Of a DNA stretch of 64,000 nucleotides, positions 1 to 11,546 are shown piece after piece. The stretch spans positions 22,685,568 to 22,749,567 of the forward strand of contig OX243821.1 of the NCBI GenBank assembly GCA_945859605.1, read 5' to 3'. The notes under the pieces are model-generated. The model did not search any database. It had not been told where the DNA came from and saw only the letters and a program-made list of their open reading frames with translations. Made by a program: the position numbers and the translations under genes. Numbering within the stretch: position 1 is the first letter of the stretch; every line of letters begins with the position of its first letter. Source of the stretch: Lumbricus rubellus (taxonomy: Eukaryota; Annelida; Clitellata; Crassiclitellata; Lumbricidae).

Positions 1-1330
1 CCAATTCGGGAATATGATCATTGTCTGTCATATGAGGGTTATTTTGAAAATTATTAGCTTGCAAATAATCTAAGAATTTATCACTGTAATTGTTAGAATC
101 ACTAGTATGTGCATACGTTTTAGCTAAAATATTTGCTTTTTCCAAGTTGGTTTCAGCTGTTAGCCCATCACAACTTAGAGTAGGAATGGAACTATATGTT
201 GCAATACCGTTCATTTTTCTGGCCCAGCTCCACACAGAACCTAACTTCGTTTGGTCTGTAAGCTCAGAGCAGTATGCTTGCCAGCAAGTTTTTGCTTCTA
301 CTTTTAAGGTTCGTTTAAGTACAGCCTCTTGCTTTTTATATTCTAAATAATCACCCAATTCTCTTGTTTTAGTCATTTTATTCCTGTATTGATTTCTTTT
401 ATAAATGGCTTCATTGCAAGTTTCATTCCAATATGGAAGAGGCTTAAATGTTTTTGTTTTTTTTCCATGTTTAAGATTTTTACTAGGTATTGATTGATTA
501 GCTATAGAAGTAATGCAATCAACTAAATTATTAAAACTATCATCACAATTGTTATTAACCAAAATATCTTCTATTAGTGAAGTGTTGCTGATTTCCTTAT
601 ATATTTTCCAATCTGCCTTTTTTAATTTCCATAAATGCATACTTAAGCTATCTTCGATGATGGCTTCCTCATTTATTGTAGTTACAGTAGCAAAATGATC
701 AGATCCCATGTTACTGTTAGTGACAGTATGTCGGGCATTTAAAGCTAAATCTGAAGAGATAATACTTAGATCAATAACAGACTGAGATTTATATCGGTTT
801 GATGCAATATGTGTATACTGACCTGTATTAAGTACAATTAAATTATTTTCAGCTAAAATATCTTCAAATATTTTACCTCTTTCTTTTGTTTGAGTACAGC
901 CCCATAATTTACTATGAGCATTGAAATCTCCAACAAGAATTGATTTCTTTCGCATAAAAATACTTTGAATGTCCTCTTTTTTAAATTTATGAGAAGGTGT
1001 CATGTAGCAATTAAAAATTTTTAAATGACCATTTTGTGTTTTAATTTCAATACCCTGAAATTCGACATTAGAGTATTCTTCTAAATCTAAAACATTGAAA
1101 TTTATTCCCACTTTCAAATAGATAGCTAAACCCCCCCTTTCATTACTTAAATAATCTTTGCGTATGATATTATAGCCATCTAATTTTGGTGATTTAACCT
1201 TACTTTTTAAAAATGTCTCTTCTACACATATTACATCCGGTGGATTACATGACCTAAAGATGTAATTTTTCAACTGATCTTTATTTCCACGCAAACCACG
1301 AGCATTCCACTGAAGAATGGTTAGAGCCAT
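1..1330 (-). CDS. Non-LTR retrotransposon ORF2, endonuclease part (runs off the window)
   Basis: Reading the minus strand from the ATG at 1330-1328, 443 codons run to the window edge without a stop, so this is the 5' part of an intact ORF2. The first 230 or so residues are an APE-type endonuclease. Visible marks are an N-terminal ILQWNARGLRGN segment, a CVEETFLKS block (the usual QET glutamate region), VGDFNAHSKLWG, and the catalytic SDHF near residue 220. These residues nick target DNA for target-primed reverse transcription. The RT domain would lie beyond position 1. A run of seven G bases is kept in frame. ORF1 ends 35 bases upstream, the usual bicistronic layout. Motifs fit the Jockey superfamily; the exact clade cannot be set without the RT. 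Confidence 0.9.
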   Translation of the reverse strand, partial: MALTILQWNARGLRGNKDQLKNYIFRSCNPPDVICVEETFLKSKVKSPKLDGYNIIRKDYLSNERGGLAIYLKVGINFNVLDLEEYSNVEFQGIEIKTQNGHLKIFNCYMTPSHKFKKEDIQSIFMRKKSILVGDFNAHSKLWGCTQTKERGKIFEDILAENNLIVLNTGQYTHIASNRYKSQSVIDLSIISSDLALNARHTVTNSNMGSDHFATVTTINEEAIIEDSLSMHLWKLKKADWKIYKEISNTSLIEDILVNNNCDDSFNNLVDCITSIANQSIPSKNLKHGKKTKTFKPLPYWNETCNEAIYKRNQYRNKMTKTRELGDYLEYKKQEAVLKRTLKVEAKTCWQAYCSELTDQTKLGSVWSWARKMNGIATYSSIPTLSCDGLTAETNLEKANILAKTYAHTSDSNNYSDKFLDYLQANNFQNNPHMTDNDHIPEL

Positions 1331-1365
1331 AATGGGGCGAAATATAAAATTGTGATATTTACAAT

Positions 1366-3432
1366 TTACCAGTCGTTGGATTTAAATTCTGAATCATTTT
1401 CAAAGAATATTGCAGATGCCGCACTCCAGATCAAAAACTGAGCATGCTTTCTAGACTTAGCTTTACCAATAGTTGACAAGACTCCAAGAACAAAAGATTT
1501 TAACTTCGTAATTAGGTCATCATCTTCTTCTGCATCTTCTTCTGCACCATTTATTTTCTTATATATATTTGTTACATTAAGATCTTTATCACTGAATGAC
1601 AAGAACTGTTTCACTAAATCATCAGATGGATTTTCACTACTAGATGGGATTTTCCCATCAGTAGGTGGCTGTGTATCGATGGGAATACTTGCAACATCCT
1701 TCTGATTTCCTTTAACATTTTTTACTTTTGATGCATAAGTAATTGGCATTTCATTTGTTTTCAGGACATTTTGAGTAGAACATGTATTTTCATTCTGACC
1801 TTCATCAACTATAGCTACAGCATCAGAAAAAATTATGTTATGTTCTGCTCTTAGTTTAAGTGCAGCATGTGTTCTAACATAGAGTGGACAATCTCTATAA
1901 GCAGAACTGTGACCTTGTCCACAGTTTGCACATTTAAGGTTTGTCTTGTCAGGGCATTCTGCATATGAATGTCCTTCGCTACATCTACTGCAGACTATTT
2001 CTTTTTTACAAAAGGCCTTAGAGTGGCCGAACTGCTGACATTTGTCACAACGTAAAGGTTTGGGAACATAGGGGTGCATCTTGTACCTTCGCCCATCAAC
2101 TTCCAAGAATTCTGGTAATATAGATCCTTTAGGGTAGGCAACCAATGTTGCTTTGCTAAACTCAGAATTTCCCAATCTGTGAATATGATGGGCCTTAACT
2201 TCAACAGCAATTTCATTCAAATTCTCTTCAGACTCCATCAAACCAAAAACAACTCCTTTAACAAAGTAATTTGCTTCAGTTGGTTTAACAGGAGGTGCTC
2301 TGTAATTGACAGAAGCAGATGACTGAACATTCAAAGCAAATGGTATGCTGGTCTTTACAGGTTTATCATTTAAGGTCTGAATAGCAAGAAGTTTGTGTTT
2401 CTGATTTTCATCTTTTGCTATTATTTTCAGAACACCTTGGGGAGTAATAAAAATTTTATCCACAACCCCTCTGGTTTTCTCAAGCATTTCTTTATTCAGC
2501 TGCCGTGGCATATGCTTAAACAGTTTTTTTAGATCATCTTTATGCCCTTCTATGAAGACAGTACGTGACTGCACCTCCCTTTGTCGCTTTCTCTGCTCTT
2601 CAGTCAAAGGACGACGGGTATGATTAGTAACATTGCGCCCTTGATTGAAAGCAGAGTCATGTGCAGTTTCAAGGGGCAAAGCAGTCATACCATCTTTCAT
2701 TACAGTATTTGAATGCAACATTTCATTCACTGTTTCATCCACAAATTCATCAATATATTCATCTTCACATTCATCAACACTGTCAATATCATAATATTTC
2801 TCACACAACATTGCACGTGTATTAGATTGAATACCCTCAACAAAATGATCCTTGTTATAAGTACTTAACTTTGCCCGTTTTTTCGGGTGTGCAGTACGTT
2901 GGCCATCTCCACACTTCACATCGCGATGTTGATCCGGGAACGTTTGTTGACGATTCTCCTTCAAAAAGTCAGCCCTTCCGAGTTCCTTTGGATTTTCTTT
3001 GTCTCTCTCCCGATTCGAGCAACCGTCCGTTGATCGAGACCGTCTTCTTGCGATGGATTCGTAATAAGACTCGAAACGATCAGAAGTGTTTTGTGTAGAT
3101 TTTTCCTTTCCAATACTGTTAGATGAATTTAAATTTCTCAGACCTTCGACAGATTCAGATGTATTTGTAGATGTAGATGTATATTCACCTGGGTTTTTTT
3201 GACAGGTATCTTCAGTTTCCAGTTGATTTTCTTTATTTTCTTTATTTTCTCTTGGATCACCTTTCGATGTAGTTTCACCGGCTATTGACAAGCCATCTTG
3301 ATTTTCCGGTTGTGTTTCAGATTTGCTTTGCTCGTCCAGAATTTCTTTCGCAGACATATCCAACGAAATATCACCGGATTTTGATGAACTTGATGAAAGT
3401 TCCAGTTGTCGTTTTTTATTGTTCTTCCCCAT
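1366..3432 (-). CDS. Non-LTR retrotransposon ORF1, gag-like zinc-knuckle protein
   Basis: This 688-residue ORF precedes ORF2 of the same LINE. Residues 1-260 are hydrophilic and Ser/Glu/Asn-rich. Residues 290-450 resemble the conserved pre-knuckle domain of Jockey-type ORF1 proteins, ending in a HPYVPKPLRCDKCQQFGH block. Three zinc knuckles follow at about 462-520: CX2CX4HX4C, then CX2CX3HX4C, then a looser CX2CX3HX6C. About 165 residues of low-complexity, partly acidic tail follow. ORF1 proteins of this class bind element RNA and form the RNP. The ATG at 3432 is the first in the frame. The gene is unbroken, which with the open ORF2 suggests a fairly young copy. Confidence 0.88.
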   Translation of the reverse strand: MGKNNKKRQLELSSSSSKSGDISLDMSAKEILDEQSKSETQPENQDGLSIAGETTSKGDPRENKENKENQLETEDTCQKNPGEYTSTSTNTSESVEGLRNLNSSNSIGKEKSTQNTSDRFESYYESIARRRSRSTDGCSNRERDKENPKELGRADFLKENRQQTFPDQHRDVKCGDGQRTAHPKKRAKLSTYNKDHFVEGIQSNTRAMLCEKYYDIDSVDECEDEYIDEFVDETVNEMLHSNTVMKDGMTALPLETAHDSAFNQGRNVTNHTRRPLTEEQRKRQREVQSRTVFIEGHKDDLKKLFKHMPRQLNKEMLEKTRGVVDKIFITPQGVLKIIAKDENQKHKLLAIQTLNDKPVKTSIPFALNVQSSASVNYRAPPVKPTEANYFVKGVVFGLMESEENLNEIAVEVKAHHIHRLGNSEFSKATLVAYPKGSILPEFLEVDGRRYKMHPYVPKPLRCDKCQQFGHSKAFCKKEIVCSRCSEGHSYAECPDKTNLKCANCGQGHSSAYRDCPLYVRTHAALKLRAEHNIIFSDAVAIVDEGQNENTCSTQNVLKTNEMPITYASKVKNVKGNQKDVASIPIDTQPPTDGKIPSSSENPSDDLVKQFLSFSDKDLNVTNIYKKINGAEEDAEEDDDLITKLKSFVLGVLSTIGKAKSRKHAQFLIWSAASAIFFENDSEFKSNDW

Positions 3433-3793
3433 TGAGCGTATTTTACCTTATTTTCGTAAAGATAAATCGACTTTCAGTTTCCCGCCAGACGACGCGAATA
3501 GTTCGACAGAATGTCTTGTCCGCAACTGTAATTTGGCTAAAACTGTCGATTATCCATTCGGATATTGAGCAAATATTACCCAGAATCGTTCTTTCAAAGT
3601 TTATCCATAGTATCCGTAAAATCCAAAAAGAATCCTTGTACGAAACGTTTGTTAGAAACGAAAAATCAACGCATAAACACCACGTGGACTCAGTCCTCCA
3701 TTATCGCCACCGTGATCAATCCGATTCGAGCCAGCCTAGATAAGCGACGAGGTTTATTATAGCGCCGCGTTATATGAAATATCGGGTGTTTAA
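3433..3793 (-). other. Probable 5' UTR of the minus-strand LINE
   Basis: This 360-base stretch lies between the ORF1 start and the piggyBac-like element at 3794. It holds no coding similarity I recognise. It is most likely the LINE 5' UTR and internal promoter, but the LINE 5' boundary and its target duplication were not found. Confidence 0.4.
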
Positions 3794-5455
3794 CCCTCAT
3801 CCTACCAAGTGGGGTCCGTTCGGACCCCAAGCACATAAACTGCTCTGCAACTTTTTAGCGATAAATTATTAAGAGTCGGCATTTTATGAATTTGTCTATA
3901 GGTCTGTCCTACATGATATGCTGTATCGTCTTTTTTGAAAAAAATTATTATGAATTTTATTCTGTTGGGGTCCGAACGGACCCCAACGTAAAAAAGCTTA
4001 AGTATCAGCCTTTTAGCCAATGTAGCGCTGGATTTCTGCAACTTTGCACTACTAGATTTGGGTTCTATGACTGTTTTCCAAAGGACAATTCGTCAAGGTA
4101 ATGTTATTTATGTACATAACCCAAAAATATATGCATACATATATACAAACATACACACAAACATACATACAAACATACATGCACACATTCATATATCACG
4201 AACGTATGTACATAAAAGCAAAACGACATGCATGCATATATGCATACTGAATACTAACATATATTCAGACATGAATACATGCAAATATGCACACACTTGC
4301 AAGCACACATACGAACATACATACCCACATACAAACATACATGCATCCATTCATGCACGAATACCCACATGTTTGATAATTGTCTGCTCATCATGTATGT
4401 ATGTAATATGTATATTGATGCATGTAGCTACGTATGAATGAATGTATTTTGTATGTATGTGTGTATGTATATATGCATGTATGTATGCATGTATGTATGT
4501 ACGCATGAATGTATGTACGAACGTGCTTACATACATACGTACCTATATGCATACACATTTGTATTCACACATTCTTACGTGCATACATATTACATAATGA
4601 CATTCGTGCAAACATACTGCTTGCATACATTTACACATACGTACATACATACGTACATACATACATACATACATACATACATACATACATACATACATAC
4701 ATACATACATACATACATACATACATACATACATACATACATACATACATACATAATGCATGTATGTATTGCATGTATGTATGTATGTATTGTATGTATG
4801 TATACATACATATCATACATACATGCACACATACATACACAGTGTATGCATGTATGTATGTATGCAAGAAGTATGTATACATACATACGGTGCATACATA
4901 CATACATGCATACATACATACATACATACATACACACATACATACATACATACATACATACATACATACGTACATACATACATGATGCATGCATGTATGT
5001 ATGTATGTATGCATCATGTATGTATGTATGTATGCATGTATGTACATGTATGTATGTATGATGCATACATACATACATACATACATACATACATACATAC
5101 ATGCATACATACATACATACATACATACATACATACATACATACATACATACATACATACATACATTCACAAACACATACATAATATTACATATACATTA
5201 TACATGCATATTATACATCCAATGTACATGCACCACTGCATGCACACATATATACATACATACCTACAAACATACATGCATACATACATTTATATAAACA
5301 TGCATACATACATGCATAGGGTACATACATGTATATACATGCAATTATATATGTATTAGTGTGCCTATATATACAAGTATGTATGTATATGTTTGGGGTC
5401 CGTTCGGACCCCAGTTGGTAAACAACGTATGTAAATTGTGTTGGTAGGATGAGGG
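3794..5455. mobile_element. TTAA-flanked piggyBac-like MITE
   Basis: TTAA stands at 3790-3793 and 5456-5459. Immediately inside are perfect 15-bp inverted ends, CCCTCATCCTACCAA at 3794-3808 and its complement at 5441-5455. A TTAA target duplication with termini starting CCC is the piggyBac signature. GGGGTCCGTTCGGACCCC, which folds as an 8-bp stem with a TT loop, lies just inside each end, and a near copy is at about 3966. No transposase is encoded; the interior is mostly CATA microsatellite. This is a non-autonomous element. Confidence 0.85.
4130..5370. repeat. (CATA)n microsatellite inside the MITE
   Basis: About 1.2 kb of CATA/TATG tetranucleotide repeat with strand switches, giving long runs of both CATACATA and TGTATGTA and so several potential hairpins. 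The open frames here (YIHTYIHT and MYVCMYVC repeats) are repeat artefacts, not genes. Confidence 0.95.
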
Positions 5456-5459
5456 TTAA

Positions 5460-6755
5460 TGCAGTCGCCGCTTTGAATAAATTCCCGCTATTTGGCGCCA
5501 CGAGTGAGGTGAATGACGTTTCTAAAGTTTGCTCAAGAGATGAGAGAATTTGAATGCATTTTTTTCTCACACAAGTTGTGTTTATATTTTACCCAAAAAA
5601 TATGCTGTGAACGGTGTTATAGTCATCGCCACAATAAATAAAATGTGGCCATAATGTTTATATATTCACTGGTAGAGCGATTGTGGTAATAAGAGAAGCT
5701 GAACACCTGTTTTATAAATAAATATGCGACTATAATTTTTATAACTGGAACAACGATGCCAATTTTTATAACATTCCTTTTATATTATTGGCGACTGTGG
5801 CCATTCTCTAGCGCCATTGTGTCAGTCATAGAAACAACATTAAAATATACAGAAAGAACAGACACACAGACAGAGAGGCAGAAATACAGAGATAATAGAC
5901 AGACAGAGCGCCAGGCAGGCAGGTGGCAGGGCGGGCAGGCGATGAGACAAACGGACAAACTGATGGACAGACTGACAAATACATTCACCCCTACACATAG
6001 ACACGCAGACATAGACACACAGATAGACACAGCGACATATCGAGACACGGGAAAAATCGAGTCTGGGAAAAGCGTCATCTAGCGGTGATCAATCATGAAA
6101 GCAGAATCGCAGCAGATTCCGTCTTTGGGTTAAAGTTCGTCCAGGTCGAAAAGGGATCCGTTATAATCCACGACGATGCAAGAAACAGGAAAAGGAGCAG
6201 GTAGGGGAGGTTTGGGGATAAGGAGGATGAGGATGAGGATGAGTACTAGTAGCTGACAGTTCGTTTGAAGAGGGTGCTACCGTGAGTGACCCTTTAGGTC
6301 AGGGCGCATGACAGCATCTGTCATGGAGTCATGGTCCATAATAAGCTTAAGATAGGCTAATATAGAAAATTTAGATCATCTTTACAACTTTATATAAGAT
6401 AGAATATATATATATATATATATAATTATTATATAATAATAATTCGTGAAATCGTGAGTACGATATAATTATGAACTGAAGTTGACACGGAGTATATCAT
6501 CTAAATATCCTCCTCCTCCTTTTCCTACTCCTCCTCCTCCTCCTCCATCTTTTATCTTCACCCACCGAGACCGAATCCTCCCGAAGTCGGCTCGGAGCGC
6601 GACCGGCGTCACCCCGTGGCGCGACCCATGCAGCAGCGACTATGCGACGGGCGCCACAGAGGCGAGCGTCGCACGGGCGGAGTATGGAACGCCGTCGGTC
6701 GGATGATGATATTGTGTCATAAGCCGAGAAGATAAATAATGACGTTAGCGTCGCA
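5460..6755. other. Intergenic, simple repeats only
   Basis: No gene recognised. It contains an ACAG-rich stretch at about 5855-6060, a short AT tract at 6405-6425 and a CTC-rich tract at 6508-6548. Short open frames follow the repeats. Confidence 0.6.
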
Positions 6756-7200
6756 TTAACACTTGAGTGCCCAAGGTATTTTTTGGTACACGAAGGCCCA
6801 AGGGGGGGGGGGTCCGCGCGGACCCCAGCGTTTTATGTTAATAATTATCTTAAGAAGGGATTGGAATATCGTCATAGAATTTAGTTCTATGTGATCCCAA
6901 ATGAATTTCCAATCGATTGGTGTATCTTATATGACAATAACACCACCTGGTGTTAAATAACAGTGTAAAATCTCGTGATACACATTTTATGCTTGCTTGC
7001 GTTATTGACCAAAGGAAGCCCAGCGTTTTCATGCCAATATCTTGAGAAGGGATTGGAATATCGTTATAGAATTTATTTCAATGTAATCCCAAATGAATTT
7101 GCAATCGACTGATGTATCTCATAGCACAATAACACCACCTGGTGTAAACTAATAGTGTAAAAATCTCGTAATACATATGTTATGCTTGCATGCTTGCGTT

Positions 7201-8257
7201 GATTCTAGGACGTTTCATCCCAGGACGATTCATCCCCGGACGATTCATCCCGGACGATTCATCCAGTGGACGTTTCATCCCCGGACGGTTCATCCCCGGA
7301 CGGTTCATCCAGTGGACGGTTCATCCAGTGGACGGTTCATCCCAGGACGGTTCATCCAGTGGACGGTTCATCCCCGGACGGTTCATCCCCGGACGGTTCA
7401 TCCCCGGACAATAAATTGAGAGAATAATATGATACATTAGTCGAACATGAAGTAGGTCCCGAAAAATATTTTACCGTGAAAATGGTATTTTGTCCCGGGC
7501 TTATACCCCCTAGATAGCACTAGCCCGTTTTTATAGGCCTATGATATCTATTTTACTCCTAGTTTTTTAAAAGATTCTTATCTAAATTTTATTGCATGTT
7601 TAATAGGCTTATGTTTTCTTACATGATCTCTATTTTATTCAGAATATATGAAACTATTTATATATATTTAATCGCAGGTTCCACAGGCTTGCGTGTTCTT
7701 TTATGATAATGATTTAATTTCATGTTATAAAAAATTATGGGCTTATGTGTTCTTATATGATATCCATTTTATTCCAAGTATTTTTTGACTTTTTAGATCT
7801 ATTAGATTGATATTTTATAGGATTATGTGTTTTTAGTACCTTAAGCTTGTGTGTTCTTTTATGATATTTAATTACTGACGATTCATTCTGTTATATAGAC
7901 TTATGTGCTCTTATATGAAAGCTATTTTATTGCAAGTATTTTTGACTTTTTATATCTATTGCAGTGGAAATTTTATAGGATTAAATTGCTTAAATTTCCG
8001 TCCATTGGGATGAAACGTCCTGGGATGAAACGTCCTGGGATGAAACGTCCATTGGGATGAAACGTCCGGGGATGAAACGGCCTGGGATGAAACGTCCCCT
8101 AGATGAAACGTCCTGGGATGAAACGTCCACTGGATGAACCGTCCACTGGATGAACCGTCCGGGGATGAACCGTCCGGGGATGAAACGTCCACTGGATGAA
8201 TCGTCCGGGATGAACCGTCCGGGGATGAATCGTCCGAGGATGAAACGTCCGGATACC
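7201..8257. mobile_element. Foldback element FB1 with minisatellite termini
   Basis: An 8-bp target duplication CTTGCGTT is at 7193-7200 and 8258-8265. The element starts GATTCTAGGACG and ends GTCCGGATACC. The left arm (7209-7410) is a tandem array of 15-17 bp units of the type GGACGGTTCATCCCC. The right arm (about 8010-8250) is a comparable array in the opposite orientation, so the arms form long inverted repeats. The 600-bp AT-rich middle has no ORF. FB2 at 10497 is a full copy in the reverse orientation. Confidence 0.85.
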
Positions 8258-8393
8258 CTTGCGTTATTTATCGAAGGAAAGCCTATACGTCTGGCGCGGA
8301 CCCCAGCGTGTTCATGTTAATATCTTGAGAAGGGATTGGAATATCGTTATATAATTTAGTTGTAAGTAATCCCAACTAAATTTGCAATCGATT

Positions 8394-8559
8394 CTTCTTC
8401 TTCGCGTATGCTATTACTCCAGGTCTTGTCGGAGCGTGGACCGGGATTCGGATGAATTCGGTCAGCTGGTGGCATCCTTAGTTTCCCCGAAGCTACTCAC
8501 AGGGAGGGCGCGCCTGGATTGACCCAGGCTTCGTGAACGCGGATGCCATCCTCCCCGAT
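8394..8559 (-). mobile_element. Short retroposon with 10-bp target duplication
   Basis: The 10-mer GCAATCGATT occurs at 8384-8393 and 8560-8569, and the flanks rejoin into the 191-bp repeat of the host MITE. Read on the minus strand, the 166-bp insert ends in a short GAA-repeat tail (GCGAAGAAGAAG). This suggests a SINE-like or LINE-3'-end-derived retroposon. No convincing Pol III A and B boxes were seen. Confidence 0.6.
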
Positions 8560-8858
8560 GCAATCGATTGATATATTATATTATATCACAATAGCACCAC
8601 CTGGTATAAAATAATAGTTATTGACCAGTAACCATGTGCTTGTATGAATAAAGCCGCATATCAGGGGGTACCCTTAGTATATATGCTGTGGTTGTGGGGT
8701 GCAGGGTTGGACAATACTCACGCAAAATATACCATTCTATGCCCAAATGGTTGCTCTAGGAATACCTAAAAGCATTTACGCAGATCCCTAGCCTTTAAAA
8801 CGTTATCCGGGAAAAACAGGCCTGGGGTCCGGTCGGCCCTTGGGCACTCGAGGGTTAA

Positions 8859-10488
8859 AGCCGTATTCGGTCGGACGAGGAATGATGGATGGAGCGACGG
8901 CTGGATGGGACGATCGGCTTAAATAATGAGCGTCAATGCAGGGAGGGTGGGGGAGTGGATGGGGAGGGTGGAAGGGAGGTTGTAGAGGGTAAGGGAGGGT
9001 TGATGAAGTAGCTGGATGGTGACGCTTTTGGGCGGGGTGGGTTGAGTTGTGATGGGGTGGAATGACGGGGTCGTTGTGGGTGGAGGTTATGTGGAGTTCT
9101 TGTATTTAACGATGTCGCCCTCACTTTATTATCGGCTTGGGACTGACATTTTCATGTGCTATTGGAATTAAGTTAAAACTATTTGGGGGTGGGTAGATGT
9201 GTAGAGGTGAGTGTTGGTATAGTGACAGAGTTTGAGAAGACATGGCTTAAAACATGAATTCATATTATTTATGGTTGGGTTCTACGGGTATGTGTGCGCC
9301 CTCCATTGTGTGACCTTTTCCAGTTTTCATTGCGTTTGATTATTGTCATTTATCATCTTTACGCCAATACAGACATTGCCAGTGCCAATGGATAAAATAA
9401 ATATACGCGACATATAAATTGCCTTAAATTGGTTTCTACAATGTTAACATCCACTTGCTATAAACAAGACTTCCATGATCGGTTTCTTGATCGCTTCAGT
9501 GCAACGGAAGATGAAAATATCAACTGACGCTACCTGTCGGCAATGTCTTCTTGCATGAACTAGAGGGTAAATCGCACTGAATGTGATACGTACCGTCGAT
9601 AACTCGCCTAAATAATAAAGGATCTTATGCTGTGATGCTTTGGAATTGTTTAAGGATTGATACGACGAGGATAGGAATGGAAAGTTGTAAGAGAGCGAAA
9701 GTTAGATAGAGTAGGGTTAGTCCTACTTGCTTGCTAATTTGCATTATTGACGAACGCTATCTCATCGTATTCTCGTTGATTGTTTAACACCTTTAAAAAG
9801 TAAGTAAGTAAGTAAGTAAGTATATTCTTTAATGTACCAGCTGCAAAATGCACTCTGGTTTACAAGCACAAAAAACACGACATAAAAAAACAAATACAAG
9901 ACAAATATGGCAGCCATCAGCGGCGCCCACTCATATAGTTCAAGCCTATTGATGGTAACGTCACGACAGAAGTCATCCTTAGGCAAAACACCGCTCGAGA
10001 AGCACAAGTCACCCCATCGTCAAACTCCTACGCGTTGGCTACACGGAGAGTTCAGCCGAAAGTTTCTCGTACCGATTCCCGATGATGGTAGTTTAACAGT
10101 ATTTTCAGTGTCTATAGAGCCGAGAAACATTAGTGCGAAAAGCAGCGACGGGCAGCACAACGCTGGAAACGTGGCACTACTGCGGCATGGTTTTCGGTTG
10201 CTGGTATATAGTGAAATCCTTTCTTTTCCCATACACGTGCGTAATCGTTCGGCTATCGATAGCCTAATGATGAAACAATGATGACGAACCTGGAACCCCT
10301 TGATGTTCAGCATAATGGAATAGTCCAGATGCGAAACACGCATGGCGAGGGTTGAACGTCAAAATTTATTATCAAGTTACCGTCCAAACGCTCACGACAC
10401 AGATGAAGAAAAGTCAGAATCTCGACTCTCGACATCAGTAAACATTAGAAAATCCGAACGAAAAGAAGCGAGTTTCGTCCCGGACGTA
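8859..10488. other. Intergenic; one module B copy, AAGT microsatellite
   Basis: No gene recognised. A weak minus-strand copy of the dispersed module B lies at about 9103-9150. (AAGT)n is at 9799-9822 beside a LINE-tail-like stretch. Sequence near 9580-9630 (around GTGATACGTAC) resembles sequence near 15,270-15,330. The open frames at about 9,900-10,340 resemble nothing I know. Confidence 0.5.
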
Positions 10489-10496
10489 AAAATCTG

Positions 10497-11538
10497 GGTA
10501 TCCGGACGTTTCATCCTCGGACGATTCATCCCCGGACGGTTCATCCCGGACGATTCATCCAGTGGACGTTTCATCCCCGGACGGTTCATCCCCGGACGGT
10601 TCATCCAGTGGACGGTTCATCCAGTGGACGTTTCATCCCAGGACGTTTCATCCAGGGGACGTTTCATCCCAGGCCGTTTCATCCCCGGACGTTTCATCCC
10701 AATGGACGTTTCATCCCAGGACGTTTCATCCCAATGGATGGAAATTTAAGCAATTTAATCCCATAAAATTTCCACTATAATAGATATAAAAAGGTCAAAA
10801 ATGCTGTTACTCCTTGTGCGTTTACTCTTTTTCTCCAATATTCGTAGTTCCCGTGTATTAGAGTCCGCTTTCCACGCTTGGACAGTCCAAAATTGGTCGC
10901 CATCGGTTAATTTATTTAAAACAATTTCCAAAACAATTTTCAAAACAAGTATACGACAGTCTACTGTTCGAACTTAGAAACGTGTCATGTCGATTTGTTA
11001 CACGCGGCTGTTCTGAGCTGATTCCAATCTTCTTTGGCATTCGTACTGTGGTGTACAGAATTTTAAACAATGTCCAATCGAGCGTACAACACTAAGCCGT
11101 CGGGACTTGATTAGGTGATTATAGAACAATAGAATAGGCGACTCTTCACCGGGACGTTGTATTACCCTGCCGACATGGGTGGAGTTTGGTTTCCGTTTTT
11201 GGGGTGGGGGGGGCTAGAGGGGCTTTCTAGGGGGGATAAGCCCGGGATAAAATACCATTTTCATGGTTAAAAAAAATTTGGGACCTACTTCAGGTTCGAC
11301 TAACGTATCACATTATTCTCTCTATTTATTTTCCGGGATGAACCGTCCGGAGATGAACCGTCCGGGGATGAACCGTCCACTGGATGAACCGTCCTGGGAT
11401 GAACCGTCCACTGGATGAACAGTCCACTGGATGAACCGTCCGGGGATGAACCGTCCGGGGATGAAACGTCCACTGGATGAATCGTCCGGGATGAATCGTC
11501 CGGGGATGAAACGTCCTGGGATGAAACGTCCTAGAATC
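10497..11538. mobile_element. Foldback element FB2, inverted copy of FB1
   Basis: The 8-bp target duplication AAAATCTG is at 10489-10496 and 11539-11546. The termini are GGTATCCGGACG and CGTCCTAGAATC, exactly the FB1 ends reversed. Arrays of GGACGNTTCATCCC units occupy 10500-10740, with the inverted array at 11335-11530. The middle matches the FB1 middle in reverse, for example the block around 11230-11330 against 7400-7510. There is no coding capacity. Confidence 0.85.
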
Positions 11539-11546
11539 AAAATCTG

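Larger units (their letters stand above)
6760..8854. mobile_element. Second TTAA-flanked MITE, with nested insertions
   Basis: TTAA flanks the element at 6756-6759 and 8855-8858. The ends are inverted matches, CACTTGAGTGCCCAAGG against CCCTCGAGTGCCCAAGG (read inward from each side). A GGGGGTCCGCGCGGACCCC hairpin near the left end and a GGGGTCCGGTCGGCCC version near the right end recall the hairpins in the MITE at 3794. The body is a tandem repeat of about 191 bp (markers such as GGGATTGGAATATCGT at about 6858, 7049 and 8331). It was later invaded by a foldback element (7201-8257) and a 166-bp retroposon (8394-8559). No transposase is present. Confidence 0.8.

Noticed and set aside
4438..5359. 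Long open frames of YIHT and MYVC repeats on both strands
   Set aside because: They are direct translations of the CATA/TATG tetranucleotide repeat inside a MITE, open in several frames and both strands.
7177..8192. GRFIPGRF-type frames and regularly spaced repeats suggestive of a CRISPR array
   Set aside because: Units are contiguous 15-17 bp tandem repeats without spacers, sit in foldback arms with target duplications, and the genome is eukaryotic.
9762..10343. Overlapping frames of 81-124 codons on both strands
   Set aside because: No recognisable motif, both strands open, next to a microsatellite and a LINE-tail-like stretch; no support as a gene.
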